Assembly (NCBI GenBank): GCA_903847975.1
Contig: CAINFC010000006.1
Location: 1 to 64,000, forward strand
Direction of reading: 5' to 3'
Length of the DNA: 64,000 nucleotides
DNA from: an uncultured Acidobacteriota bacterium
GTDB lineage: Bacteria; Acidobacteriota; UBA6911; CAINFC01
The translations under genes and the position numbers were made by a program. The notes below the pieces were generated by a model. It saw nothing but the letters and a program-made list of their open reading frames with translations. It was not told the origin of the DNA and ran no database searches. Numbering within the stretch: the first letter of the stretch is position 1; each line of letters starts with the position of its first letter. This document shows, piece by piece, positions 10,401-20,115 of this stretch.

Positions 10401-13400
10401 TTGTCGAAATTGAGCATCGCCGTAAAATCATCAAGCGCTATTGGACCGGCCGCGAAGCCACACAGGAGACCATCCGAATGCCCGTCGGGGAAGAACTGCG
10501 CGGCGGTTTTTACCTTCATGTCACGCAGATTCGGGAGAATCGAGCCTACCTGGAATCCCGCTATGTGGAAGTGCCCTGGACCAACAAGGAGCTATCCCTG
10601 CGCTGGGAGCATTTTACCAGCAAGCTTCTTCCCGGCCAGAAGGAGACCTGGACCGCAGTGGTTCGCGGCGCGGATGCGGAACGTCAGGCGGCGGAGGTGG
10701 CGGCCGTTTTGTATGACCGCTCTTTGGATGCGTTTATGTCCCACCAGTGGCTGAATAGATTTTCTTTCTTTCGCCTGGACCAGTCTGCGATGCAGGTGCA
10801 ATTTGAGAATCGGAACCGTCCCCTGCTTTACCTGACCGGAAGATGGAACGAGAGATTCGCCCTGCTTCCGACGGTCAGCCGAACCTATCGCTCCTTTCCC
10901 CCGGAAATCGTCCAGTTTTTCTGGGGGCTGGGCCTTTCCGGAGCGGGCGGCCCGAGGATGAGGATGGCGGAAGGTATGGCCCCTCCTCCGCTTCCTGCGC
11001 CAATGGCGGCGCCTATGGCCGCCACCATGAAGGATGCCGCCGTCTCCGCCCCGGCAGAGAAGGAATCGGCCCGCCCAGGGCCAGGGATCCCGGGTGGAGG
11101 CGGGGCAGGCAGTCCCAAAGCAGATCTGGATGCCGTTTCCGCCCGACGCAACCTGCAGGAAACGGCATTTTTCCTTCCCCAGCTTTTAACGGATAGCAAA
11201 GGGCAGGTGCGCATGGAATTTACCATGCCGGAAGCGCTGACATCCTGGAAGTTCATGGCTTTTGCCCACGACCGGCAGTTGCGCTCCGGTTCCATCGAGG
11301 ATACGGCGGTCACGGCCAAGGATTTAATGGTCCAGCCGAACGCTCCGCGCTTTCTGCGAGAAGGGGATATCGTGGAATTTGCAGTCAAAGTCTCCAATCA
11401 AAGCGAAAGGGCCATGCAGGGCACGGCTGCGTTGACGTTCCTGGACGGCTTCTCGGAGCGCGGCGTCGATGGTTTGCTGGCCAACTCTCCGGTGGAAAAG
11501 AGCTTTGAGATTGCTTCCAGGGAATCCCGATCTCTGTTCTGGAGGCTCAAGGTGCCGGAAGGAATCCGACTCCTGAGATACAAAGCGGTAGCCGCTGCCG
11601 GCCGACTTTCGGATGGAGAAGAAGGCTGGCTTCCGGTGTTGAGCCGAAAAGTCCTGGTCACCGAATCTCTGTCTTTTTCCATCCGCGGTCCCGCGACCCG
11701 AACCTTCGAGCTTCCGGGTCTGCTGCAGTCGGCCTCCTCTCCTACCCTGAGCCACAAGGCCCTGAGCCTGCAGGTTGTTTCCCAGCCGGCATGGTATGCC
11801 GTTCTGGCGCTTCCCTACCTGATGGAGTACCCGTTCGAGTGCAGCGAACAGATCTTTAATCGCCTTTTTGCCAATTCGCTGGCAGAGCACATCGTCCGGC
11901 AAAATCCGAAAATCGCGCCGGTATTCGAAAGGTGGCGCGGCACGCCGGCACTGAGCAGTCCGCTGGAAAAAAACCAGGAGCTCAAATCCGTGCTGCTGGA
12001 GGAAACTCCATGGGTTCGCCAGGCCCAGCAGGAAAGCCAGGCCAGACGGAATGTGGCTATTCTTTTTGAGAGCAGCCGACTGAAGCAGGAGCAGGGCAAA
12101 GCCCTGGAACGGCTGCGCCAGATGCAGCTGGCCGACGGGTCCTGGCCATGGTTTCCGGGCGGGCGCAGCAATCCTTTTATTACCCTGTACATTGCCGCCG
12201 GCACGGGACGGTTGCGCCACCTCGGGGTGGAACTGGATACGCAGCACGCCGTACCCGCCTTTGCCTTCCTGGACCGCTGGATGCTCGATCAGTACCAGCG
12301 GATACGCAAAACGGAACGCCCCGAAGAGTACGTTCCCTCCTCCCTCGATGCCCTGTATTTATATGGGCGGAGCTTTTTTCTGAAGGAAATGCCCGTTCCG
12401 CGGAACTGTCAGGAAATGGCAGCATTCTACATCCGGCAGTCGAAGCTCCACTGGCTGAAAAATAGCTGCCGCCAGTCGCAGGCTCAGATTGCCCTGGCGC
12501 TGAAGCGTTGGGGCGGAGCGGATCACCTCGCGGTGGCGGCGTCCATCATGAAATCCATCCTGGAGCGCTCCGTGGTGAGCGAGGAACTCGGCCGGTTCTG
12601 GCGAGACACGGAAAGGTCCTGGTGGTGGTACCAGGCGCCGGTTGAGACCCAGGCGCTCATGATCGAAGCCCTGGATGAGGTTTCGGGGGACCGGGCCGCC
12701 GTGGAAGAATGCCGGGTCTGGCTTCTGAAGCAGAAACAGACCCAGGAATGGAAAACGACCAAAGCCACGGCAGATGCGGTGTATGCCCTTTTAATGCGCG
12801 GTTCGGAACTGCTTTCCTCGGATTCGCTGCTGGAAGTCTCCCTGGCCGGCCAGCCGATGGCTGCGGAGCAGGCGGAGGCGGGAACCGGATTTTATGAGAA
12901 ACGATTTGCAGATCGTGCCATTACGCCCTCCATGGGAGCGGTTGCTGTTGCCAGGAAGGATTCCGGGGTATCATGGGGGAGTCTGAACTGGCAATACCTG
13001 GAGGATATCGCCCGGGTAAAGCCTTATACGGGAACGCCTTTGACGGTGAAAAAAAGCTTGTTTGTCAAGAGGAGTTCCGGGAAAGGACCCGTGCTGGAAG
13101 CCGTGCGGGGTCCGCTGGCGGTTGGAGATGAGCTGGTGGTGCGCATCGAACTGCGAGTCGACAGAGATATGGAATTCGTTCATATGAAAGACCACCGGGG
13201 CAGCGGCCTGGAACCGGTCCAGGTGCTTTCCGGGTATCGATATCAGGACGGCCTGGCCTACTATCAAAGCACCCGTGATACCGCCAGCCACTTTTTTCTG
13301 GACTATCTGCCCAAGGGCAGCTACCTTTTCGAATATCCCGTGCGGGTGCAGCTGCGTGGAGAATATCAAACCGGAATTACTTCCATCCAGTGCATGTATG

Positions 13401-13450
13401 CTCCGGAATTCAACAGCCATTCGGAGAGTACCGGACTGATGGTTCCATAA
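7448..13450 (+). CDS. Bacterial alpha-2-macroglobulin family protein with intact thioester motif
   Basis: Large exported protein of 2000 residues. An N-terminal signal (about 1-30) precedes an alpha-helical repeat-like region (about 31-380), a carboxypeptidase-regulatory-like domain (about 495-560) and an MG2 domain (about 580-680, TDRAIYRPGQ). More MG domains and the A2M core (LQETAFFLPQL near 1235) follow. The thioester domain keeps Cys1465-Ser-Glu-Gln1468, the CxEQ motif that forms the reactive thioester, and the C-terminal MG10-like segment has WYQAPVETQA near 1727. Bacterial relatives such as YfaS act in the periplasm as broad protease traps. Residues 1171-1225, just before the A2M core, are rich in Pro, Ala, Met and Gly and sit where the bait region belongs. 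The ATG follows AAAGGGACAACC. The VIT/VWA gene begins 22 bases after the stop. No PbpC gene is nearby, unlike the E. coli yfhM locus. Confidence 0.93.
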   Translation: MNNTRMISMGGAILWLLLMSGSAVLLRGEKLVQNDLWSKVEEAMAKGLPKTAVDSLRQIIPAAIREKKFGEAAKAITRKIALEGSIQGNRPEEKIVRLESEIKTVPGDLKPILEAVLAHWYWQYFQQNRWRFMGRTATAASPGSDFTTWDLPRLFQEIGRHFDAALASPGVLEAIPIADYDMFLPKGDLPDNYRPTLYDFLAHQALEFYTSGEQAAAQPEDQFTISADSAIFAPMEKFLGWKPESGDSQSGVLKALRLYQDLLRFHQTDTDPAARLDLDLERLEYGVSTAFGEEKNSRYRQAMQAFQARWADHPLSALAGFRLAQSLASEGKQSEAHRVASAAVKRHPKSDGAKMCLGLIAQIEAKESSIQAERVWNAPWPKIQVAYRNVTHVYFRLVAKDWFQFLENGSRRGGEMNDEEKRRILRLPAAKEWDASLSGTTDFLKRTESVPVPEGLRPGCYYLVAGHQPGFVEKDNQISFTEIWVSRLALVVRTRDTSMDGFVMDAESGEPLGGARILRWSCSFDGNCAPGTETVSDDQGYFLLPGARPGTILMAQHKGHEIASEQPGYPSEPPAGSEDRRTIFFTDRAIYRPGQTIFYKGICLVVDPAKDSYQVLGREKVTVVFSDVNGKEIGRQTLQSNIMGSFAGSFTAPGGTLTGSMTLRVMGGPEGSASIRVEEYKRPRFFVRLDKPKAQARLNDKVDIQGKAENYTGAAVDNALVRYRVVRKVRFPDWWGGCFWWRPRPAGIDQEILHGTTRTARDGTFHVEFQAKPDPAVSAADEPVFTYSVFADATDSSGETRSAQKDVRVSYASLQMDLQAGSWLPEDRDIQFRIRTSTLDSEALSAEGSLKVFELQSPARILRANLSSGHIEFPGLSGPPAEATADVNSWPLGKVVFEKGFATDVQGKGSLSVRLPTGAYRVLAECTDRYGKKVTAQLPLEVIQPAARQLKIKKPFLLESPSWSVNPGQEFLALWGTGYPSGRAIVEIEHRRKIIKRYWTGREATQETIRMPVGEELRGGFYLHVTQIRENRAYLESRYVEVPWTNKELSLRWEHFTSKLLPGQKETWTAVVRGADAERQAAEVAAVLYDRSLDAFMSHQWLNRFSFFRLDQSAMQVQFENRNRPLLYLTGRWNERFALLPTVSRTYRSFPPEIVQFFWGLGLSGAGGPRMRMAEGMAPPPLPAPMAAPMAATMKDAAVSAPAEKESARPGPGIPGGGGAGSPKADLDAVSARRNLQETAFFLPQLLTDSKGQVRMEFTMPEALTSWKFMAFAHDRQLRSGSIEDTAVTAKDLMVQPNAPRFLREGDIVEFAVKVSNQSERAMQGTAALTFLDGFSERGVDGLLANSPVEKSFEIASRESRSLFWRLKVPEGIRLLRYKAVAAAGRLSDGEEGWLPVLSRKVLVTESLSFSIRGPATRTFELPGLLQSASSPTLSHKALSLQVVSQPAWYAVLALPYLMEYPFECSEQIFNRLFANSLAEHIVRQNPKIAPVFERWRGTPALSSPLEKNQELKSVLLEETPWVRQAQQESQARRNVAILFESSRLKQEQGKALERLRQMQLADGSWPWFPGGRSNPFITLYIAAGTGRLRHLGVELDTQHAVPAFAFLDRWMLDQYQRIRKTERPEEYVPSSLDALYLYGRSFFLKEMPVPRNCQEMAAFYIRQSKLHWLKNSCRQSQAQIALALKRWGGADHLAVAASIMKSILERSVVSEELGRFWRDTERSWWWYQAPVETQALMIEALDEVSGDRAAVEECRVWLLKQKQTQEWKTTKATADAVYALLMRGSELLSSDSLLEVSLAGQPMAAEQAEAGTGFYEKRFADRAITPSMGAVAVARKDSGVSWGSLNWQYLEDIARVKPYTGTPLTVKKSLFVKRSSGKGPVLEAVRGPLAVGDELVVRIELRVDRDMEFVHMKDHRGSGLEPVQVLSGYRYQDGLAYYQSTRDTASHFFLDYLPKGSYLFEYPVRVQLRGEYQTGITSIQCMYAPEFNSHSESTGLMVP

Positions 13451-13472
13451 TCGGTTCAATGAGGGTGCCATT

Positions 13473-15866
13473 TTGAAGTCCATCCGGCTTGATCTTGTGC
13501 TGAGGTGCCTTGCGGCTTTCCTTTTACTTATCGGAATGCGGGTCCGGGCGGACTCCGGCGTTCTGATTCCGATCTCCGAAAAGGAAGAGCCGGATCCCGC
13601 GCTGCTTTCCTTGGACCGGTTTCAGCTGGATATTTCCATCGACCATCTTTACGCCCGCACCCGGCTCGTGCAGATTTTCCAGAGCCATGTCGGCAAGGTC
13701 CTGGAAGGAAAGTATGTATTTGCCCTGCCCCGGGAAGCCCTGATTGCCGATTTTGCCGTCTGGGACGGACTGGTGCGCATTCCCGGAGTCATTCTGGAAA
13801 GACGCAAGGCGCGAAATATCTACCAGGTTCTCCGGCAGCAGGCCATCGATCCCGGATTGCTCCAGCAGGGGGAAAGCGAGGATCCGGCGTCCGCCGGACT
13901 GTTCAGCGCCAGAATCGTCCCCATACCCGCTTTCGGAACCAAGCGGCTGGAACTCGAGTACACCGAATGGATCCCCCTCGAAAACGGCCGCGGCCGCTAT
14001 GTCTTTCCTTTGAAACCCCGGCTGTACCGGCAGCAGTCGGCCGATGAGTTCGGCTTACGGTTTTCTTTTGCAGGCAGCCGGGAAATCCGGAATCTCCATT
14101 TCGTCTCGACCTCCTACCCTATTGAGGTGAAGAGCTTCGGCGGAGGAAAAGCCGAGGCGGTTCTGGAGATGAAAAAAGCCTCCTTCCCCGAGGATTTGAT
14201 CCTGGAATTCGAAATGGCCGGAGAAGGGAATTCCGTGGACCTGCTGACCCATGGTCCGGAAATTCCCGCTCCTTATTTCGCGGATTCCGCGGACCCGAAA
14301 CCGGCCGATTCCCCCATGGACCGGCTGGGCTATTTCTTTGCGGGAGCCATCACCTCTTTCCAATCGCCACGGCAAAGCTCCGAGCCTGCCGCGGGCCGCT
14401 CCGTGGTATTCCTGCTGGACACGTCTCTTTCCATTCAGTGGGAGAAACTGGAAAGATCCTGTGAGGCGCTGTTCTTCCTGCTGCAGTCGTTGAAAGCGCC
14501 GGACCGCTTCCACCTGGCTTTGTTTAACCGCCAGGCTCACGGCTACCGGACCGGATTCAGCCCGGCCACGACCGCTACGGTTTCTGCAGCGGTGGAATTC
14601 GTCAAGTCGGCCATGATCGAGGACGGATCCGATCTGGCCGGGGCGCTGCGTTACGGCCTGCAGCTTTTTGCCGGGGAGAAAGGCGGGGAGGAAAAATACC
14701 TGGTGGTCCTGACGGACGGTTTCCCGACCCTGGGGATGATCAAAAACAAAGATATTGCCGCGGAGGTGGATCGGCTGGTATCCGAACGTCCGGCGGTAAA
14801 GCCGGTGCGGATCTGTCCGATCATTCTGGGAGCGGAAGCCAACCATAGTCTTCTGGAAAGCCTGGCCAGCGGTCATAACGGATTTACCATGGAGGTCCGG
14901 GAAACCGAGGAAGGGGATTTTCTGCTCCGATCCTTTGCGGCAAGAATGGGCTCCGTTCCCTTCGATGATCTGTCTTTGCAGATGGAAAATATGCCTTCCT
15001 TTTCCCTGATTTATCCCGTGCGCAGGGATCTGGCTTTTCCTGGCAGCTATCGGGCATGGGTGGGCCGATACACGCCTGCCTCGAACCGTTTGCAGGCAAC
15101 GGTTACTGCCAGGCAACAGGGCAGACAATATCAGTGGAGCGGTTCGAAGACGGTTTCCGCGGAGAGCCTCCATACTTTTCTGCCGAGATCCTGGGCCAAG
15201 GCCCGGGTGGATGCTCTGATCCGGCAAATAGAAATGGAAGGCGAAAGCGAACCGGCGATCGAAGAGATCATCCGGTTGTCGAAGCGCTACCGGTTCGTGA
15301 CCCCCTATACCTCGTTTCTGGCGGCCCCCCGCTCTCTGCTGCGTCCGAGGATGATTCAGCCCGGCGACCCGGTCTTGCGCATCCATACGGATCCTTCCAT
15401 TGCGGAAGTAACCGCCGTTTTCCCTTTCGGGCTGGTGAAGCCTATGAGTTACCTGTCTTCCGAAAAACTCTGGCAGACCCGCTTTCTCGCCCCGGCGGAG
15501 ATGAGCGACGGAAGGTACGACTGCAAGCTGATCCTTCGGGACCAGGAGGGGCGAAGCTATCTCGAGCGAAAAAGCTTCCTGGTTGACAGCCGCGCCCCCC
15601 GACTGCAGCCCCGCATCGACAAGGAGGTCGCGCGGGGGAAGACGCTGAGCCTGCGGGTCGGCGCCGATAGCGACACCCGGCGCATCCAGGTTTCGCTGGG
15701 CAGCATGGCTCCGGTTCGATTGCACTGGGATGAACCGCAGAAGATGAATTGCGGAGAAATTCTGATTCCGGCTGACCTCCCGCCCGGAACCTACGTTCTG
15801 CGGATAACGGCAGAGGATTTTGCTCATAACATGTCTGCCGCAGAGCAGAAGATCCGGGTGCGATAA
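13473..15866 (+). CDS. VIT and VWA domain secreted protein (inter-alpha-trypsin-inhibitor heavy-chain-like)
   Basis: Exported protein of 797 residues. The start is TTG behind a good GAGGG site, followed by a signal peptide ending near RVRAD. A VIT domain (about 45-180) precedes a VWA domain (about 308-490) with an intact MIDAS start, Asp316-x-Ser318-x-Ser320, and VVLTDG further on. The FVTPYTSFL segment near 609 is typical of VIT/VWA proteins. The C-terminal quarter looks like two Ig-like beta domains. This is the architecture of inter-alpha-trypsin inhibitor heavy chains. The gene directly follows the alpha-2-macroglobulin gene on the same strand, so both are probably made from one transcript and act together in the envelope. 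The ligand is unknown, but metal-dependent protein adhesion is the usual VWA role. Confidence 0.9.
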   Translation: MKSIRLDLVLRCLAAFLLLIGMRVRADSGVLIPISEKEEPDPALLSLDRFQLDISIDHLYARTRLVQIFQSHVGKVLEGKYVFALPREALIADFAVWDGLVRIPGVILERRKARNIYQVLRQQAIDPGLLQQGESEDPASAGLFSARIVPIPAFGTKRLELEYTEWIPLENGRGRYVFPLKPRLYRQQSADEFGLRFSFAGSREIRNLHFVSTSYPIEVKSFGGGKAEAVLEMKKASFPEDLILEFEMAGEGNSVDLLTHGPEIPAPYFADSADPKPADSPMDRLGYFFAGAITSFQSPRQSSEPAAGRSVVFLLDTSLSIQWEKLERSCEALFFLLQSLKAPDRFHLALFNRQAHGYRTGFSPATTATVSAAVEFVKSAMIEDGSDLAGALRYGLQLFAGEKGGEEKYLVVLTDGFPTLGMIKNKDIAAEVDRLVSERPAVKPVRICPIILGAEANHSLLESLASGHNGFTMEVRETEEGDFLLRSFAARMGSVPFDDLSLQMENMPSFSLIYPVRRDLAFPGSYRAWVGRYTPASNRLQATVTARQQGRQYQWSGSKTVSAESLHTFLPRSWAKARVDALIRQIEMEGESEPAIEEIIRLSKRYRFVTPYTSFLAAPRSLLRPRMIQPGDPVLRIHTDPSIAEVTAVFPFGLVKPMSYLSSEKLWQTRFLAPAEMSDGRYDCKLILRDQEGRSYLERKSFLVDSRAPRLQPRIDKEVARGKTLSLRVGADSDTRRIQVSLGSMAPVRLHWDEPQKMNCGEILIPADLPPGTYVLRITAEDFAHNMSAAEQKIRVR

Positions 15867-15895
15867 GCGCCCCCCCACCGGCTTTCCCGGAAAAT

Positions 15896-16594
15896 TCAGG
15901 AGCTCTTCGTCAGACGTTCCGCCCTTTTGCGGATCTTTTCGATCAGCAGAGGGATCGGTTCCTCGGCCAGCTTCTGGAAGGAGATGGAAGTACCGGGGCT
16001 GAAGTAAAACTCCTGCAGGGCGCCGTCGAGCTTGTCCAGATCGGAAAGGATGCTTCGCAGATCCCTGAGCCATAATCCGGGTTCCCCTTCTGACGGCGCC
16101 AGCGGTTCAAAGCGATAATTAAGGGCCAGGGCCTGACGCATGAAGTCGAGCTGGGAATCGAGACGCCCGAGCTGGCGAAGGATATTTTTCAGGTGCCTGG
16201 AGGCCTGCCCCGGCAGTTCCGCCGCGCTCGGACCCGGCATGGCAATAAGCAAAGCCGCCAGAGCCTTCCCCGCGATTTGCAGTTGATCCCGGCTGCGGTT
16301 CACCTCCGAGACGTGATGGGCAATCAGCTGATCCAGGCTCTTGTTGAAGGCCTTGGAGTCCTCGGAGAAGGAATCCAGAATGGACAGATCCTTGAATCGC
16401 TGCCGGAAATACTCGCGCACCACCGGGTTCAGACGGGCGTAGGACTTTTTTTCATCCGCTTTTTCCAAACCCTTTTCTTCCGCCTGCTGTGCGCGGATGG
16501 GCCGCGCCAGCTCGGGGGAGAGGCATCCCAGCAGCACGGCCATCGCCAGGGCTGGGAGAGGGGAGCGCTGTTTCAGGAATGATATCGGATCCAT
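15896..16594 (-). CDS. Hypothetical exported helical protein
   Basis: Protein of 232 residues that I do not recognise. It starts at the ATG at 16594, which overlaps the end of uppP by 22 bases. Residues 1-35 form a signal peptide (basic start, hydrophobic core, possible cleavage near IRAQ). The remainder is predicted by eye to be almost all helical, with many Lys, Glu and Leu residues and heptad-like spacing between about 80 and 180. It contains no cysteine beyond one in the signal region, where LLGC could be read as a weak lipobox. The same-strand overlap with uppP suggests co-expression in an envelope setting. No catalytic motif is visible. Confidence 0.72.
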   Translation of the reverse strand: MDPISFLKQRSPLPALAMAVLLGCLSPELARPIRAQQAEEKGLEKADEKKSYARLNPVVREYFRQRFKDLSILDSFSEDSKAFNKSLDQLIAHHVSEVNRSRDQLQIAGKALAALLIAMPGPSAAELPGQASRHLKNILRQLGRLDSQLDFMRQALALNYRFEPLAPSEGEPGLWLRDLRSILSDLDKLDGALQEFYFSPGTSISFQKLAEEPIPLLIEKIRKRAERLTKSS

Positions 16595-17388
16595 ATGACC
16601 GCAGCCAGGGCCAGGCGGTAAACGGCAAATGCCTCCAGTCCGCTCCATCGTAAAAATCGAAGAAACCCGTGCAGGCAGCCGATGCCTGCCAGCGCAGCCA
16701 CCGCGGTGCCGAGCAGCGTCGGGCCCATCAGCAAGGAGCTGTCGGCAGGGGCTTTCCAGTATTCCCAGGACTCCAGCAGCGCGGCGCCCAGGATGGCAGG
16801 CAGAGAAAGCAGGAAGCTGAACCGGGCCGCATCGGCCCTTTCCAGGGAGCGTATTCTTCCCACCGACAGAGTGATTCCCGACCGGCTCACGCCCGGTATC
16901 AGCGCCAGTGCCTGCGCCAGGCCGAGCCAGACGCCGTCGGAATAGTTGATCTCCGCCCACTTTCTTTTTTTCGGAGAAAGGCGGTCGGCCGCCACCAGCA
17001 CGGCGCCAAAGAACGCCAGGCAGAATGCGGCAATCCAGGGCTGCCGCAGCTGTTGTTCGATCAGCTTTTTAGCCGAAAATCCGAAAAGAACAGCCGGCAG
17101 AGTGCCAACAGCCAGGATCAAAAGAAGCTGAAGGGGCCGGGACGATTTCCAGGAGGATCGTCCCCGCAGCGATTGCCATGGAGCGATGAACATCTCCCAG
17201 CACTCTTTGCGGAAAAAAAGAATGACTGCCAACGCGGTTCCCCAGTGCAGGGCGACATCGAAAAACAGGCCCGGAGGCTGCCATTGAAATAACCACGGGA
17301 TAACCAGCAGGTGGGCGGAACTGCTCACCGGAAGGAACTCGGTCAGGGCCTGTATCAGGCCCAGGATGGCTGCATGTAAATATTCCAT
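16573..17388 (-). CDS. uppP: Undecaprenyl-diphosphatase (BacA family)
   Basis: Integral membrane enzyme that removes a phosphate from undecaprenyl diphosphate, recycling the lipid carrier for peptidoglycan, LPS and other cell-wall polymers. The 271-residue length is normal. The first conserved region, LIQALTEFLPVSSSAH (residues 11-26), contains the catalytic Glu17 and the serine cluster. The second, PGVSRSGITLSVGR, contains the essential arginine. About eight hydrophobic segments are seen. It is followed with a short overlap by a small exported protein. The gene is divergent from kdsB, with 245 bases between them. Confidence 0.96.
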   Translation of the reverse strand: MEYLHAAILGLIQALTEFLPVSSSAHLLVIPWLFQWQPPGLFFDVALHWGTALAVILFFRKECWEMFIAPWQSLRGRSSWKSSRPLQLLLILAVGTLPAVLFGFSAKKLIEQQLRQPWIAAFCLAFFGAVLVAADRLSPKKRKWAEINYSDGVWLGLAQALALIPGVSRSGITLSVGRIRSLERADAARFSFLLSLPAILGAALLESWEYWKAPADSSLLMGPTLLGTAVAALAGIGCLHGFLRFLRWSGLEAFAVYRLALAAVIWIRYHS

Positions 17389-17502
17389 AATCCGGAAAAA
17401 AGTAGTATGGGTTTCCGTTCCTGTTTCTTTTCGTTGCGGGGATTACTTTATCCCACAAATTCCCGTTAAGGCAATATGCGGGCTTCTTCCATTCGAGATT
17501 CG

Positions 17503-17531
17503 TTGACTCCCCGCTTCCTTCTCGCTATAAT
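17503..17531 (+). promoter_or_regulatory. Sigma70-type promoter for kdsB-pyrG
   Basis: TTGACT at 17503-17508 and a perfect TATAAT at 17526-17531 are separated by 17 bases. Transcription should start near 17538, giving a 5' leader of about 96 bases before kdsB. I saw no attenuator or convincing riboswitch fold in that leader. Confidence 0.75.
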
Positions 17532-17633
17532 TCGGTGTGCCCGGCGGCCCGGAAAAGGCACGCTGAGTTCGGACGACACAGAAATAGCACGGCCCACAAC
17601 GGATAAGCCAGACGAGAGAAGAGGAAAGGATTT

Positions 17634-18425
17634 ATGAAATGCATTGCCGTCATACCTGCCCGCTACGCCTCGACCCGGCTTCCGGGGAAAGCGCTGCTTC
17701 CTCTGGGGGAGAAACCCATTATCCAGCACGTCTATGAGAGAGTGCGGCAGGTTCCGGGAATTGATACTGTGCTGGTGGCGACCGATGATGAACGCATCCT
17801 GAACCGGGTGACCTCCTTTGGGGGCCAGGCCTGCATGACCGGCACCCACCACCTCAGCGGGTCCGATCGGATTGCCGAGGCGATTGCCACCCGTCCTTGC
17901 GATTGGGTTTTCAACATCCAGGGAGATGAGCCTTTCATAGACCTGACAACCGTGCAGGCCGTATTGCGCGAAGCGGTGAGCCGCAATCTGTCACCCGTTT
18001 ATACCGCTTCCGTGCCGATCCGCTCCCTGGAAGACTGGGTGAATCCTTCGGTGGTCAAGGTGATCGTCAACCAGAAGAATCAGGCCCTGTACTTCAGCCG
18101 CTGGCCCATCCCCTACCAGAGGAATGTGCTGGCAAACGATCTCATCTCCGTGTTCCGGGAGAAATGCCAGGAAAAGCTGGACCTGGGCCTGCATCAGAGG
18201 CACCTGGGGATCTACCTCTACCGGAGAGAATTTCTTCTGGAATATGTGCAGATGCCTCCCGGACCGCTGGAGCTGGCGGAGCACCTGGAACAGCTGCGCA
18301 TTCTGGAGCACGGCTACACGATTTCCGTGGTGCCGGCTTCCCAGTCGGGGATCAGCATCGATACCCCGAAGGATTATGAAGATGCAAAGCGCTATTACGA
18401 ACAGAACTTTCGGGGAAGCAAATGA
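17634..18425 (+). CDS. kdsB: 3-deoxy-manno-octulosonate cytidylyltransferase
   Basis: KdsB activates Kdo with CTP to give CMP-Kdo, which is needed for the inner core of LPS. The 263-residue protein opens with the nucleotide-binding signature IPARYASTRLPGKAL. Later family motifs are DEPFID (about 101-106), FSRWPIPYQR and the LGIYLYRREFL segment. The ATG follows a strong AGGAAAGG ribosome site. The gene is 12 bases before pyrG, which makes the CTP that KdsB consumes, so this pairing is metabolically sensible and is common in Gram-negative genomes. A strong promoter lies about 100 bases upstream. Confidence 0.96.
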   Translation: MKCIAVIPARYASTRLPGKALLPLGEKPIIQHVYERVRQVPGIDTVLVATDDERILNRVTSFGGQACMTGTHHLSGSDRIAEAIATRPCDWVFNIQGDEPFIDLTTVQAVLREAVSRNLSPVYTASVPIRSLEDWVNPSVVKVIVNQKNQALYFSRWPIPYQRNVLANDLISVFREKCQEKLDLGLHQRHLGIYLYRREFLLEYVQMPPGPLELAEHLEQLRILEHGYTISVVPASQSGISIDTPKDYEDAKRYYEQNFRGSK

Positions 18426-20081
<1,656 letters not shown>

Positions 20082-20115
20082 AGCTGCTGGCCCCGACCCA
20101 CAGGCTCCCTGTTTC

